From positions 3,970,082 through 4,034,081 of the forward strand of contig OZ020262.1 in assembly GCA_963971285.1 (NCBI GenBank): 64,000 nucleotides of DNA. The letters run 5' to 3'. How positions within the stretch are numbered: position 1 is the stretch's first letter; every line of letters begins with the position of its first letter. Positions 22,156 to 34,400 of the stretch are shown piece after piece. Below the pieces are notes generated by a model. The model worked only from the letters and a program-made list of their open reading frames with translations. It made no database searches and was not told the DNA's origin. The position numbers and the translations under genes are program-made. Source of the stretch: Astropecten irregularis. Lineage: Eukaryota > Echinodermata > Asteroidea > Paxillosida > Astropectinidae.

Positions 22156-22350
22156 TTAAAGGTACATGTAGTATCATACTTTTGGTAAGACACCAAAACA
22201 GAAATGTTCACAGATTTATGTATAACTTTCAAGGTATGAAGATGATGCTGGTAAAAACCTACCGTTAAAATTGTTCCGCCTGAAATGCTGTATTTATCCA
22301 GAAATTAGTAAAACAATATCTTTTTGATCTTTTAAAAGATCAAAAATAAA
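22156..22350 (+). mobile_element. P1 MITE, left part only (second of pair)
   Basis: TTAA at 22156-22159, then AGGTACATGTAGTATCATAC (extra ACATGT in the TIR), TATGTATAACTTTCAAGG, and TTAAAAGATCAAAAATAAA. The right half is absent. Confidence 0.8.
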
Positions 22351-22475
22351 AAGAATTTATTTTGCTTATTTAATACAATATATTTTCAGAAAATGTCGCA
22401 AGAATCATTCAATCAGCTTTATAAAGTGGTTTTATTTACAGTTTTTGTTGACTAGTTTCAATAGAAATTAGAATG

Positions 22476-22605
22476 GATGGCCTGACGTTATGCCTTTGAA
22501 AGATCCTGCAAGGATCGAAACATCAGGCCTTCATACCTCCAAGCATTCAATATATTTCAGGTCAATATTTTGGTTGATCAGCAGTTTGCAATCAATTTAT
22601 TTGTT
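22476..22605 (+). mobile_element. H1 repeat, partial foldback form
   Basis: GGCCTGACGTTATGCCTTTG, AAAGATCCTGCAAGGATCGA, AACATCAGGCCTTCATACC, then TTGATCAGCAGTTTGCAATC. A short left arm (GGCCTGACGTT) opposes AACATCAGGCC. Confidence 0.7.
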
Positions 22606-22799
22606 AGAATGTAAAATTGTTTTTTAATATATCGGAATTTCCGATTTACTTCAGATTTATACTCCTGAAAGAAATCTACGTTCCAGAAACATGCTACTTC
22701 TCAAGGAACACAAGTTTTAAATTTTCTGACCGAGGCCCTTAAAAAGAGGACACATCTGGGGCTATCTCCCCCTGCCAATTATATCTACAGTACATGTAC

Positions 22800-23190
22800 C
22801 TTGGTCCAGGTGACTTAATACAAGAGAGTGAGAAGATCTAACGACGCAGAGAGAATTATTCACTCGCTGGGCCGTTTAATTTCTTTAATGAGCTAGTAAC
22901 TTGATGCCCAAGTCCCTCGTTAATCCCCCGACAGTGAGGTGGAGGGAAAGAGGACTTTGAAGGGCGCTGCTTAATGGCCGGGCGAGTTGGCCAAAGCAAG
23001 ACATCAAGTGAGTCAGAAATGATTTAAGCGACAGTAATTAATGGCGTCATTAACCGTGAAGACATCTCTGTATTGCTTCCAAGTCCTTCTCAATCAATGA
23101 GAGAACTTTGGAATATTCATGAATTAACCCACCACCATTTTGTTTCAGTTTTTCTTCGCAGAGATTGGAGATGAACGAATATGCGATGGT
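22800..23190. promoter_or_regulatory. Candidate conserved non-coding block
   Basis: This stretch is repeat-free and rich in homeodomain-type cores (TTTAATTTC, TTTAATGAGC, AGTAATTAATGG, GTCATTAACC, GAATTAACCC) interspersed with GC segments. That pattern is seen in developmental enhancers near signalling genes. No measure of conservation is available here. Confidence 0.25.
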
Positions 23191-23934
23191 TTGATGTATG
23201 CACGATGACTGAATTAATCCAAACGAAATGATCGTACGGGTACGTGTATAATAAAAACCTTATTACTGAGCTGATTGTGGTACATCTGGACGAGGCAAAG
23301 AGATAATTAATGGAAAAAGGATCCAGAAATACAGAACACTTTCAGTAAAGTAAATTTTAGACTCTGTACATCAAAATAAATTCAAACATTCAATTCTGCA
23401 AGAATAGGCCTAAAATACATTATTGCGTATTGTGTCATGTTGCAGCATTTTGAGCAATAACTTACTGATTTCTCTGTACCCCCCAAATGTTGTCAGTACA
23501 ATGAATGCCTTATTCGGGCTAAAAACATACTACATAGATATTCAATTTCTGATTGTGATTTAGCTTTCTTACTTTAATTTACAAAATCGCTGACTTAATT
23601 ATTCCCCCCCAAAAAAAAAAAAAAAAATTGATTCTGTTGTTACAGAACAGGTCTACACACAATTTTTGAAGACACACAAAGGTTTCTCTAGTATCTGTAC
23701 AATAACTTGAATCTACACGCAATCACTTGAAAGTTATGAAAACATCGTCTTTTCAAGCCCTCCAAAATTAAACGTGTGCATATTGCAAACCTCAGCCAAA
23801 CAAAGAATTGAATTTATATCACATGGATTGATAACTACACAGGCATGGGACACATTTTATAGTCATTGGTATTGATGACTTTTCGTCAAAAACTTGGGTG
23901 TTCTGAAGAAGAAAAAATGTCTGATACCACATGC

Positions 23935-24285
23935 AGTAAATTTAAAATGGTTTCTTTTTGAAGATTACTCAAAATATGAAGATGATGCTGGTAGAAACAT
24001 ACAGATACTGTTAAGATATTTCTGCTTGAAATTGTGTATTTATCCAGAAATTAGTCAAGCGAAGACCGAAAACAGTTTTGATCTCGGGGTAAGATCAAAA
24101 CCATTCTTTATGTTTTATGAGAAAAATTGTTTTGGTTTTTCGCTATTTTCTCGTTACTCAGATGTCTGATTGATCTCAAATTTTCACAGGACTCATTATT
24201 TCATGTACATGTTTGATCAAACAAAGTATGGGTGCTACATGTGTATTTTGTGACCTTTATCAATCATGTATTATACCTTAAAATG
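23935..24285 (+). mobile_element. Chimera of P1 left half and P2 right half
   Basis: 23940-24095 matches P1 (ATATGAAGATGATGCTGGTA, TGTATTTATCCAGAAATTAG). 24100-24283 matches P2 (TTTTCGCTATTTTCTCGTTA, CATGTACATGTTTGATCAAA, ATCATGTATTATACCTTAAA). The switch sits at GATCTCGGGGTAAGATC. Confidence 0.7.
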
Positions 24286-25385
24286 AAAACCAATTGCACT
24301 GTTTTCACTCAGAATTCAACTAATTTATAATCAAAATGCATGTATTCGCAACATGGCTTCTGTACAATGTAAGTGTGAGCTTGGCAATTTGGCTCGTACG
24401 CAATCCAGATTAGGCAAAGAGACCAATTTGTTTGTTTTTGTCAATGTTTTTAAGTTTTACTTCATTCTTTTCCTAATTCATTCCGCAACTACAAACTACC
24501 ATTGACAATATGCACAGCATCAAAACTGCTAATTATTTTCAACAGTGCACTGCACACATGTTACACTGCACTGGTTTCTCTCCATGCATGATAATCCACA
24601 TCTGAAAACCATTAGTCAAAGGCAATGATAAATCTAGTAAGTCCTGCACTTTCTAAATGTGGAACTTCTAACATCATAAAAAGAGGAATATGGGATGTAT
24701 GCGCAAATGAGGTGCATTTGCGCATAATTACCTGCAAATGACTGTGTAACGAGTGATTTATCGTGATGTTTGCGAGTCGGAGAGTATCCACACAAAGCAA
24801 AAGGATTATTTAGCTCTGAAGATGAGTGGTCAAATTGAGAATAAATTATGCTTATTGCTATGACAACACCAACACCCCCCCCCCCCTTTCCCTCCTCCAT
24901 CACTACTTTCAATGCCAGGTAGAATTCAAGGCAATGAGTCATTACAAGACTTGCCCCAGTCCTTCCAGTGTTGTATTCATTTCACTTTGGTTGTTGGGGC
25001 TAGTACCATGCAAATTGTACCAATGAACAAACCTTATGGCAACATTCTGAATGCAAGACAGGAATAGGGGTAGTTTAGGATCGCGAACAGGGGATCAAAT
25101 TTCTAGCAGTAATGTGATAGGTACCTGTTGTTGTAGGGCTCCCAGCCATGCAAGGACCATTATTTCAAGGCCCTGCGTTACTGATTTCCATGCTGCATGA
25201 AATGATGAATCACCAGAAGATAATTTCACGGCTCGGCTAACAAAGAAACTCTGCTAAAAACCTAGGAATATTTTGTTTCCAAAGTCTGTGCGCATATCAT
25301 CAAGCATGAAATTTTACCAAACCTTTAAAAATAACAAATTTTTCATCTTTGTTAACAAAATAAAATTCTGAGCCGACCTCATGTT

Positions 25386-25735
25386 TACAAACTTTATTCA
25401 ATAAACTGCAGCAAACTGCTCATCAACCAAACTAATGAACCAAAGAGTACATGTAGAAAAATGACAGGCCTGACATTTCAATCTTAGAGGATCTTTTTCA
25501 AAACACCGATGCAGTAAGCCCCTCCCATTGCCCACGTGGGCAACGAACACGCGTTTCTCTCCAATGCCACACTGCACGTTCCAGTCGCGAGCTCCATACA
25601 CGCGCGTTCACACGTCGGACTTTAGTGAACGCGTGTCAAACATAAGCCACGGCTGTGATTGGTCGGAAACAAAAGTGGCTGCGCTTAATGGATTGGTCAT
25701 TTTCGAGAAAGATTCCGCTAGGATAGAAACACCAT
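25386..25735. mobile_element. H1 arms enclosing a GC-rich, CpG-rich insert
   Basis: The left arm 25386-25503 (CTGCAGCAAACTGCTCATCA, CCTGACATTTCAATCTTAGA, GGATCTTTTTCAAAAC) and right arm about 25700-25735 (TCGAGAAAGATTCCGCTAGG, ATAGAAACACC) enclose about 200 bp. This insert is rich in CpG, with three ACGCG elements, a CCCACGTGGG palindrome and two GATTGGTC (inverted CCAAT) motifs. This loop is unlike the AT-rich surroundings. Confidence 0.65.
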
Positions 25736-27636
25736 GCCCAATATCATATGCACACCAATTTAAATTGAACAGAAGAAACTTTTACTTCAACCTAATTATA
25801 GAAACATGAATTTAGAGATGTGAATTATATTTCACATGTTTTTTTTTTAAAGGGAATCCAAATGTAAAAAAAAAAACCACATTCATAAGCCATAACTGTA
25901 AAACTCAAAGCAGTTTTGCAAGGCAAAAGGATGCTTTATACTAGCATGTTAACAAAAGCATCCAAGACACACGTGTCGACTACAGTGTACTTTATATTCA
26001 TAACCGATTAATATTCATCACACAATCTCCCACCTAAAAACTAACACTGTAAATTATGCATTTCTGGACAGCTGGCTTTGTGTCGCACGAGCAGCAAGCG
26101 TAATATCAGCAATATTAGAGAACAGCGAGAGGACTTGTGCAAGTCTAGCAGTGACTCCATCACACAAGAGGTTAATGCCTCTATTGTTATGATGCAGCCT
26201 GCCTCCATAGCTGATGACTGACTCATATTGAGGGGGAAGTAAGGAGAGCCAGGGGGAGGGGGAAGGGTAGGTGGGTGGCTGTCCACTGACACTGACCCAT
26301 GCTCCGCTGGACTTGCACTTGCACGTTCCAGAAAGACCGGCATGGAAGACACTGGCATCAAATTCAATGAAAACAGACACCGTCATGTATTATGCATGAT
26401 TCGCTGTTTCTTGGGAAGAGACAAAATCATCCTTGTTTGCACATTTTAAGAACAACTGTTTAGTCTTTGGTGAATGTAATTTTTTAAAATCAATATTGAA
26501 TTTCTCTGTGAGAAGTGAAGGGGTTCTTTGTTGCTTAATAAGTCAAATTTGGAAAAATCTTTTTTTACTGAGTACTTTAGGTAATTATCGTAATTCTTGT
26601 CTTTTCAGTCCTTCTAATAATAACTTAGCACTTTCAATAACACTTTCAATTTATATTTGTAGGCCTAGGTACATGTACATGTACATGTAATGTATTTTAG
26701 ACTACAATTCAATTGATGATTTTGTGTTTGTGTGTGAAAGTTGTAGACGGTTGAGACACCATGCATTTTAACGGTCTTTAAACAGTAAATTATTATTATC
26801 AATTTAGTGAAAAATTGTGTTCTTAGATAGGTAATTAATTCTGGCTGGCGGGCTTGCCAACTTTGCATTCATTTGGATATTTTGGGGATTTTTTGGGTGT
26901 GTTTCAAGAGCTTCTCAAGTAATTCGGAGGCGAACTAAGATGGAAATGTGTTGGACTTGCCATCCATTTGAAATAACAATCAAATTCATTTTGCCATCAA
27001 TAAGTTGGTTGCCACACATTAGCATGCTTTCTCCATTGCTTACAAATAACGACAATACAGACATAGATCACATAGTATACACAAGAGTGGCTTCGAAGAA
27101 ATGCTTTGAATTTGGCAAAAATCAGTCAAACTTTTACGATTTCTACAGCCTAGTTTGCCTTTCAGTTTCCGGCATCCTAAAGTGCAACAAACACCGCCAA
27201 TGTAATTGAATGCGACACATAAACCGACTGACTGTGTGGAGTCTACCATCTACAAAACCAGTATGTACATTAGGTTTGGGCAAAGGCTACATGCATTATG
27301 ATTAATGGCACAACTAACTGGATGGTAGTCATCTGAAGACTGATTAATTGCTATCAGATTGGGTTCAATTGTTGGTTATACCCACAGCAGGGTAAGGGGG
27401 CTGGTGGGCGGGGCAAACAGGACTGCAGAATGATTCTAGGGTGAAGATCAGAGTGACAAATAGATCGGTGCTGAGAGAGTTGGTTACCAGCATGGAAAGA
27501 AATGTTACACTTTCCAACTTAGTATACCTGCTGAAACAGTAAGTGGATTTAGTTGTTTTACAGGTTAGTAAATTATGAAATACATGTAAGGCTAAAATTG
27601 TTGAGCATGTGGAACTTGGCAGCTAAGCCATAAGAA

Positions 27637-27840
27637 AATGACTGACAGCCATATGAACAAAGATAATTGACTATTAGGGACACCGCCAACATAGGGCTAG
27701 ATAGATAGCTCAGTTGGTAAAGCACTAGTTCGGTATTCCGGTGGTCACTGGTTCGAATCCCGCTCCAGTCAATTTTTCTTTGTTCACTTTTCAATGACTT
27801 AAAATAACTCAGTCAGTTTCCCTTGTGGTTATTTCACGAA
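27637..27840 (+). mobile_element. S1 SINE copy, 5' truncated
   Basis: It carries A box TAGCTCAGTTGGTAAAGC, perfect B box GGTTCGAATCC and an intact tail through CCCTTGTGGTTATTTCACGA. A GATA triplication (AGATAGATAG) precedes the A box. Confidence 0.85.
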
Positions 27841-28440
27841 TCAAAAAATCTCGGCGAAATTCAACTCCTCCCCATCCTGCCCTAGATGCAAAAAAAGCAA
27901 ACAAACACACAGGGGCAAGGAAAGAATTGACTTGTCTCGACGCATCTCTAATTCCAAATCCCCCGGAAAATACCAAGATGCTCCCTGAAGACTCTTCCCT
28001 GAACCAGGGAGGCTTATTAAAGAGACTCTGCCGGTAGGGGATCAGCTGGCAGCCTTGAAATTGCCCAGGTGACTTCGCCTCTCCCTCTGCCGCCCATATC
28101 CACTGAAAAGGTCGCTACTTCACTACGCTCGGCTAAGAAAAGCATAACCGTAGTCTGCATTTGGCTAAAAACATTATAATCGTGAGGATGTCCAAAAAGA
28201 CTATGGACATGACGCTGGAGACACAGGTGTCCAGCATCGGTGTGGTCAAATTGCCACAATGCAAACTTGTACCAGTTTGAACACAGCCAAGCTTGTGCAG
28301 CATTTTTTTTAACCATATATGGGGTAACAAGTACGAGACAATTTTATGTTGATTCTGTGTTTGTCATTTAAGGCTGCTTTTGGGACAACCTCTCTTCTTC
28401 AAAGGATCTGATCACACGATCACGACCATTTATTTTTTCT

Positions 28441-28505
28441 CAAATCTTGCAGTGTAAACAAGTCAGTCACTTTTACACAGATCAGACCCGTTTACAACTT
28501 ACTGC
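28441..28505 (+). repeat. Second copy of the 8716 repeat
   Basis: CAAATCTTGCAGTGTAAACA, AGTCAGTCACTTTTACACAG, ATCAGACCCG, co-linear with 8716-8785. Confidence 0.5.
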
Positions 28506-29555
28506 TTGGCTACTGATAACAATTCAAAAACTTGGAATACGAAAAAGCGCTGCCCATGTTTTGTGGCAGTTTGAGAAATATGCTTTTGCTTCAGCGTATT
28601 ACTCTGCTCCAGTAAGCATGAAGATTTGCTTTCAGTTAAACAGCATCATGAAACTAGCCAGCCCTTGTAAATTATCCAGATTTTTTCCCCTTTTGAAGTC
28701 CAATCAAGATTTGACATGACATGCAAGTTGAAAAGGAAAAGATTTAAAATTCTATCATGTCAACAATAAATTTCAAATTTTTTCCTGGTAACCCCTGTCA
28801 TAATAAGGTCAATCTGTGAATGATAACTTCACTATTGGTGTGAACGGGGACTGAAGTGTCAAACCTTACACCATCCTATACTCAAGCCTGCTATCACGGG
28901 TCATAAATCTAGAGAGGGGTCACAAATCTCAGGATGGGCCACAAATCTTGAGACAGGTCACACACCATCAAAACTTGACAGTTCAGACATCAGGCTGACC
29001 AATCGCAATCAAACCATTGCTTAGTTATTAAAAGTATTACCCGCCCAGGCATTTGGCCAAGCTTACTATAGTGCAACATTGTGCATGCAGTCCATATGGA
29101 ACACTCTATGGCCTACTGTGCCTGTAAAGACCATCATTTGAAGAGAAAGTTTCAACCTAATAGAATAAGGGTGTCAAGTTGGCACAGCAGGTCTTTTCTA
29201 GCCTTTCACCTCTGGCGGTCCCTGGTTCCAGTCCGGCTCAGTCCACAAGTTGATTTGGGTTTTATCTCCCTAAATGATACCTGATAGTGATATCTGGGTT
29301 TTCTGATTGTCGTTTAAACTTAAATCTTCTTCTTCTCGTAATCTTTTCCTAATTCTTTTCCTTTCATCCAGCTTTCAAACTTTGGTGCAACATAAATATC
29401 CATACCAAAGTGTGTATATTGCTAACAATAAATGTCTGTCATTACAGTTTGAGTACCTGGAAACATGCATCCCAGTGAAAATGTTGCCAGACGTGTTAAT
29501 AGACCTTATTCACAGTCCATCCAACCTGCATTCCAAAAAATCCAAACCGAGGCTT

Positions 29556-29795
29556 GACCCCTTTTCCAAACCTCGGCTCCGGCTCAGGCTCAGGCTTGAG
29601 CATCCATATGCTGAAAATATAGGTTGTTGCTTTTTATTGAAGCTGAATCTCTGTTTTCTTGTTCAAAATAGAGTATCTACTTCCAAACCGTATGCAAAAG
29701 CCCGTTATTAATTTTTAGAATGGATTCACAAAATGGAGCCGGAGCCGGAGCCAGAGCCAGAGCCTGAGCCGGAGCCAAGGTTTGGAAAAGGCCCT
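29556..29795. mobile_element. M1 TIR element, hexamer-expanded copy
   Basis: The ends CCCCTTTTCCAAACC and GGTTTGGAAAAGGCCC are inverted. The interior ATATGCTGAAAATATAGGTT is shared with the 2533 copy. The GGCTCA/GAGCCN hexamers are expanded at both ends (29570-29605 and 29735-29778), forming complementary arms that read Glu-Pro on one strand and Ala-Pro on the other. Confidence 0.75.
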
Positions 29796-30682
29796 TGGAT
29801 TCAAAATAGTCTGCTACCCATTTTCTTTTTAGAATTGGGTATTTTCTTTTCTGAAGGGTATATACAAAGGAAAGTGACAAGATGGATGCAGCATAAATAC
29901 ATGTAAGGCCTATAGCTAGGCTGACTGGTCCTGTCAGCCACTTAAAAAAAAAGGGAAAAACAAGATAAGCGTCCAAGATCCTAAACATTTTGAAAGTTTG
30001 CATCAAATATTGCACCTCATAACAAAAATACATTTAAAAAAACGTTGCCCGAGTTTTGTATCGGCCGTTAGTTCATTCGCAGATTTGGTTAAGGATTTGA
30101 ACAAAGCTATCGGGATGCCACACACTGCACATACAAGTAGGCCCTACATGTACACATTTATCCTCTTGCTCAATAAGCAGACCCTAGCCAAGCTTATCCA
30201 TCTAACCTAATCTTTGCAGCTTTCTCACTGACCTCATCCCATTGAAAAAATAGGTCTCTTCCTTAGATAAGTCCAAACCGAGGACAAAAGGATTCTCAAA
30301 GGGGTCTTATACTCACAATATTGACAAAAGAACTCTTATCTCAACAGTACAATGACAAAAAGACAGACAAGATGTGTTGCTGGGCAATTTGAAAGGTATT
30401 AAGTGGTATTAACGATTATCAATTTTAAACCGGAGTGATGCTTTTCTTTGTGATTGTTCCCAGGAATACAATGAGGTATTGTTCTCATTAAATTTGATGA
30501 GAAAGGGGGCTAAAAATAGATTAATACATTGTTGTGATTTTTCTTTCTTACATGTAGTTCCTTACTGAATGTGACTAAAGCATCAACATTTTACGCATTG
30601 ATTTTTGTTTTTCCCTGAAATTATTTTATAAAGCTGTTTTCTTTTATCAATTATACATGTAAGTTTGCCATCCTTAAACAAG

Positions 30683-31412
30683 TTCAAGGTAGTATCATAC
30701 TTTGGTAAGACACCAAAACAGAAATGTTCACAGATTTACGTATAACTTTCAGGGTATGTAAATGATGCTAGTAGAAACCTACTGTTAAAGGCATTGCATA
30801 CGTTTGGTAATGACTCTGAAAATTTATGGCAATAAAAACTTACTTGGTGAGAAGTACAGCTGCTTTGGATAGTATAATGCATATTGAGAAACGTTCAATT
30901 CGAAGTACCGCGGTTATGGAAAAATATGTCACTTTTTATCTCTAAAAATTATGAATCTGAGAAGCGTTATGGCCGTAACGCTTCTCAGCTATTGACTTAC
31001 TGTTATCTGGCGTGAAATAACCGCTCTAGTTTGTCGCCAAAATCTCACAAACGCTACCACCTTTTGAATTGAAACTTTCACAGGTTAGTTTTATGGTATA
31101 TATATACAATTATATTGGTTTGAAACAAACAATAGGCTCAAATTACCAAACGTATGCAATGCCTTTAAAATGTTTCCACCTGAAATTGTGTATTTATCCA
31201 GAAATTAGTAAAACAACGACCAAAAAGATCAACAATAAAAGAGAAAAGACTTCAGAAATACTGTGGCTGTTTTTCACTGTTTTCTCAAAAAGTGGGCAAC
31301 GTATGGGACTGAAATTTTCACAGATGACTGTTACTGTATATAAATGTCTTAATATTTTTGCCCATGAATCTGTGTTTCTTTGACAAAAACCAAAGTATGA
31401 TATTACCTTTAA
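30683..31412 (+). mobile_element. P1 MITE interrupted by a P3 insertion
   Basis: Outer ends are TTCA-AGGTAGTATCATACTTTGG (30683) and CCAAAGTATGATATTACCT-TTAA (31412). P1 sequence runs 30683-30788 and resumes at 31165 (AAAATGTTTCCACCTGAAAT). The intact site in 19411-19779 reads CCGTTAAAATTGTTCCACC. Confidence 0.85.
30785..31168. mobile_element. P3 TTAA MITE nested in P1
   Basis: TTAA at 30785-30788 and 31165-31168 flank a 376-bp element. Its perfect TIRs are AGGCATTGCATACGTTTGGT and, inverted, ACCAAACGTATGCAATGCCT. Inside is another inverted pair, GAGAAGCGTTATGGCCGTAACGCTTCTC at about 30959-30987. There is no transposase. The empty site in other P1 copies shows a precise TTAA duplication. Confidence 0.88.
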
Positions 31413-34400
31413 ATTCCTTTTAATTTTGTTAAGATCTGGCACGGTTTCATGGCTTAGCAAAGCCAACCAATAAAAATTCACCCTCCATAATTATTCCATG
31501 CCCCCTGCATAAACCCCTCTTTTAATAATCCCTAAAAAAAATTAGCAAAACTAACGAGAATGAAAATAGCGCAAGATTAAGACCAAAAAAAGAGTACTTT
31601 CATAAACTGTGAACATTACAGACATCCCAAAGGAATAATTTACTTTAAAAAATGAATAAAAGTGATTAATTTCTGGGGAAAAAAATCACCAATACCCTGA
31701 TACAAACAAATAAAATAAAATTGAACTCATGCACACAGATTACAATCACTGGAACGAATAGGATTAGCATTTCTAGGGCAAAGGAAATACAAATCTTGTT
31801 ATATGCAGGAAGATAGTATTGCACCGTGCACAAAGACTGTACAGTAACATGGAGCATATACCTTCTTATATATAATGGCCCCGGGTAATATGAATTTTGA
31901 TTAACCTCGTTGCCTATTTACCTATTCATATTATTATGCGGGGAGTGAGTGTAGGCTTGTTTCCAGGCAAAAACAATGCTGGATTCATGGAAATTTCCTC
32001 TTCTGCCCAGATCCCACAGTGAGAGAAGACTGGTGATGAAGACTAACCGAACCAAAAAATATTTCTGCATTGTACATTTCTAAACTTAAGCTTTCCAGAA
32101 CATTTGCCAACAAGAATTCTGTTAATGTTTCGTTCACAAAAATGCAACCAAACACGCCCTTAAATTTTTTTTTTCTCGTCAATCCAAATATTTCCAATAT
32201 TATTTAATATAGTTAGTTAGTTACATCATACATGTACATTAAATCTTAATTTCCTTGTGTTCTACATTTTAATAATATATTTTTCATTGTTTCTTTTTAA
32301 AAGATTTATTGGGTCTCAGATTAAATATGGAATAATTCATTATAATCAAATTTTATTGTAAATTCACCAAAAATACAAAAAAACTATATTTTCCCCACTA
32401 GTCAAAAACTTTATTCTGAGGCAAAATTGATTTCCTTCAATGTAAATTTTGTACAAATCCATCAAGTAAAAAAGGTAAAATTGGAAACATTTGTTTTAGA
32501 ATGTTACTGTTTATTCCATATTACATGTACATTGTATAAAAATCTACATAAGAAGTATCTCAAGGTGCAAATTGCAAATATGTACATGTACATGTAATTT
32601 TTTCATGAGTTAATTCTAAAATCAGTATGATTTTCACGAGAAAGAGAATTCAAAATTTTCCTGATTGGAAACCGTAGGCCCTCCTCGACTTGTTCGAAAC
32701 TGAAAATCAGTGTCCCTAGTGAGGGTATCCATGACGATAATGATTACAGTCAACTACAAGAGGTTACCTAGCAATGTAATGTTTTCATAAAAACATTTTT
32801 TTTGCTTTAACGACATTGATTAGATTACGGCTAGAGCAATGAGCGTTTAAACGTAGCCCACAACCCAGTACTAAGCATGGCCGAGTCGTACTTTTACCAC
32901 CAGAACATGCAGAGAGATTCACATGAAATCCCAGGGAGATAAACTTACAAGGGCAAATTGGATTGCGGAGGGCTAGGGGGCCCCCAGGTGACGATCTGAT
33001 GCAATTTGCCGGCGAAATATTATTTCAAATTATCACTGCAGGTTGTCGAAGGAACCAATGTTAACCCATGAGTAGCGGACATGTTAGTATGATCGGTTGT
33101 TTTGTGGTCGCACAGTATGTCACCATCACACAGTAGGCCAATAAAACAATGGGATACGTGCAGAAAGTGCTGGTCATAATATCGCCGTCTTCTTCAAAAA
33201 TATCAATCGGAAATCGATACCGAATTGATATCGATACAATACAGTTAGGAGACTTTTTCACCGTTCTGTTGATAACAATGAAGAATCTTTTTGGACAAAA
33301 AGTTTGCCATTTTGAATACCCTATTTGCTCTTTTGGACACACCAATTTCGGACGCCCCTTTTCATACTGCAATTCCTAATTAAAAAACTTGATTAACTTG
33401 TTTTCCAGGAGCAGGCAAACACTTGGCATCACAGACTTAATTTTTGCCCTTTTTACTAATATATTTGTGAACACGTGTGTAATTTGTGCTTCTAGAAGTT
33501 ACAACTGCTAAATAAAGTGCTAGTGCTCTATTTGAAGTTTTCAACTGAAATTTCTCAAATATTTATAACCATTTTGCAAACTTAGGTACACTGTATACAT
33601 GTATATTGGTTCTCAGAACATTACACACAGTAAGCTTTCAGACTGAAAACTAAACAATGATATTTTTTTAAACCAAGTACCAATCCTATTATGCGTCCTT
33701 CATGCTAATGCCCCATAGCTGTAATAACACTAGAGTGGCATTATCCATCACTGCTGTACTTAGTAAATGTACAGTACATATACCTGTACACACACAGTAC
33801 ATGCACTGGAACAAATACACCACTGGGAGTGATTGTCCATTTCGCAGTACAATCCTCCTATAGATGCCATTGTATCAAGCCTTACTTATTTAATAAGGCT
33901 AGCTTGTATACAATGCATGGGGAATGTATTTAGAAACAAAACAGCTAATATTCAACATGACATATTGGTTTTTGCATCAATTGCTTTTAATGAAAGCCCC
34001 AGCCGCATGTGAATTATTTGGCTACGGCTTCCAGTAAACATGCGTCTATGGCAGCACTTCTCATAGACCAGTGCAGAGCTTCAAGCCATAGCCATTTTTA
34101 TTTGAGCATTGCCTTATACACGTATTAGTGCAGCAACAGTTTATGTGCCTTACTTCTGTGTAAATAAATCCATGCACATGTTCTAATGTACATGAGTATT
34201 GATATTAATTATCTCGGAGCCTCTGTTCACATTACATGTACATTTATGGCCTACCGCTGAAAACAAAAGTGAAAGTTCACTAAAGAAAAGAAAACATTTA
34301 AGAAAATAATTTATAACTTAATATTTACACAATGAGAAATAAACATACCATTACAATGTCAGCAAAGTACATTGTAATACATTGAAACTGTGACTACATG

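Noticed and set aside
29180..29250. tRNA-like B box (GGTTCCAGTCCGG) outside S1
   Set aside because: Only a single motif. There is no A box in place, no S1 tail and no second copy. The same applies to GGGTTCAACTCC at about 20538 and GGTTCGAGCCCTG at about 14346.
33184..33245. ATCGATAC-rich palindromic stretch as a DREF or Onecut site cluster
   Set aside because: Overlapping AT-rich palindromes are easily produced by chance here, and no repetition elsewhere supports function.
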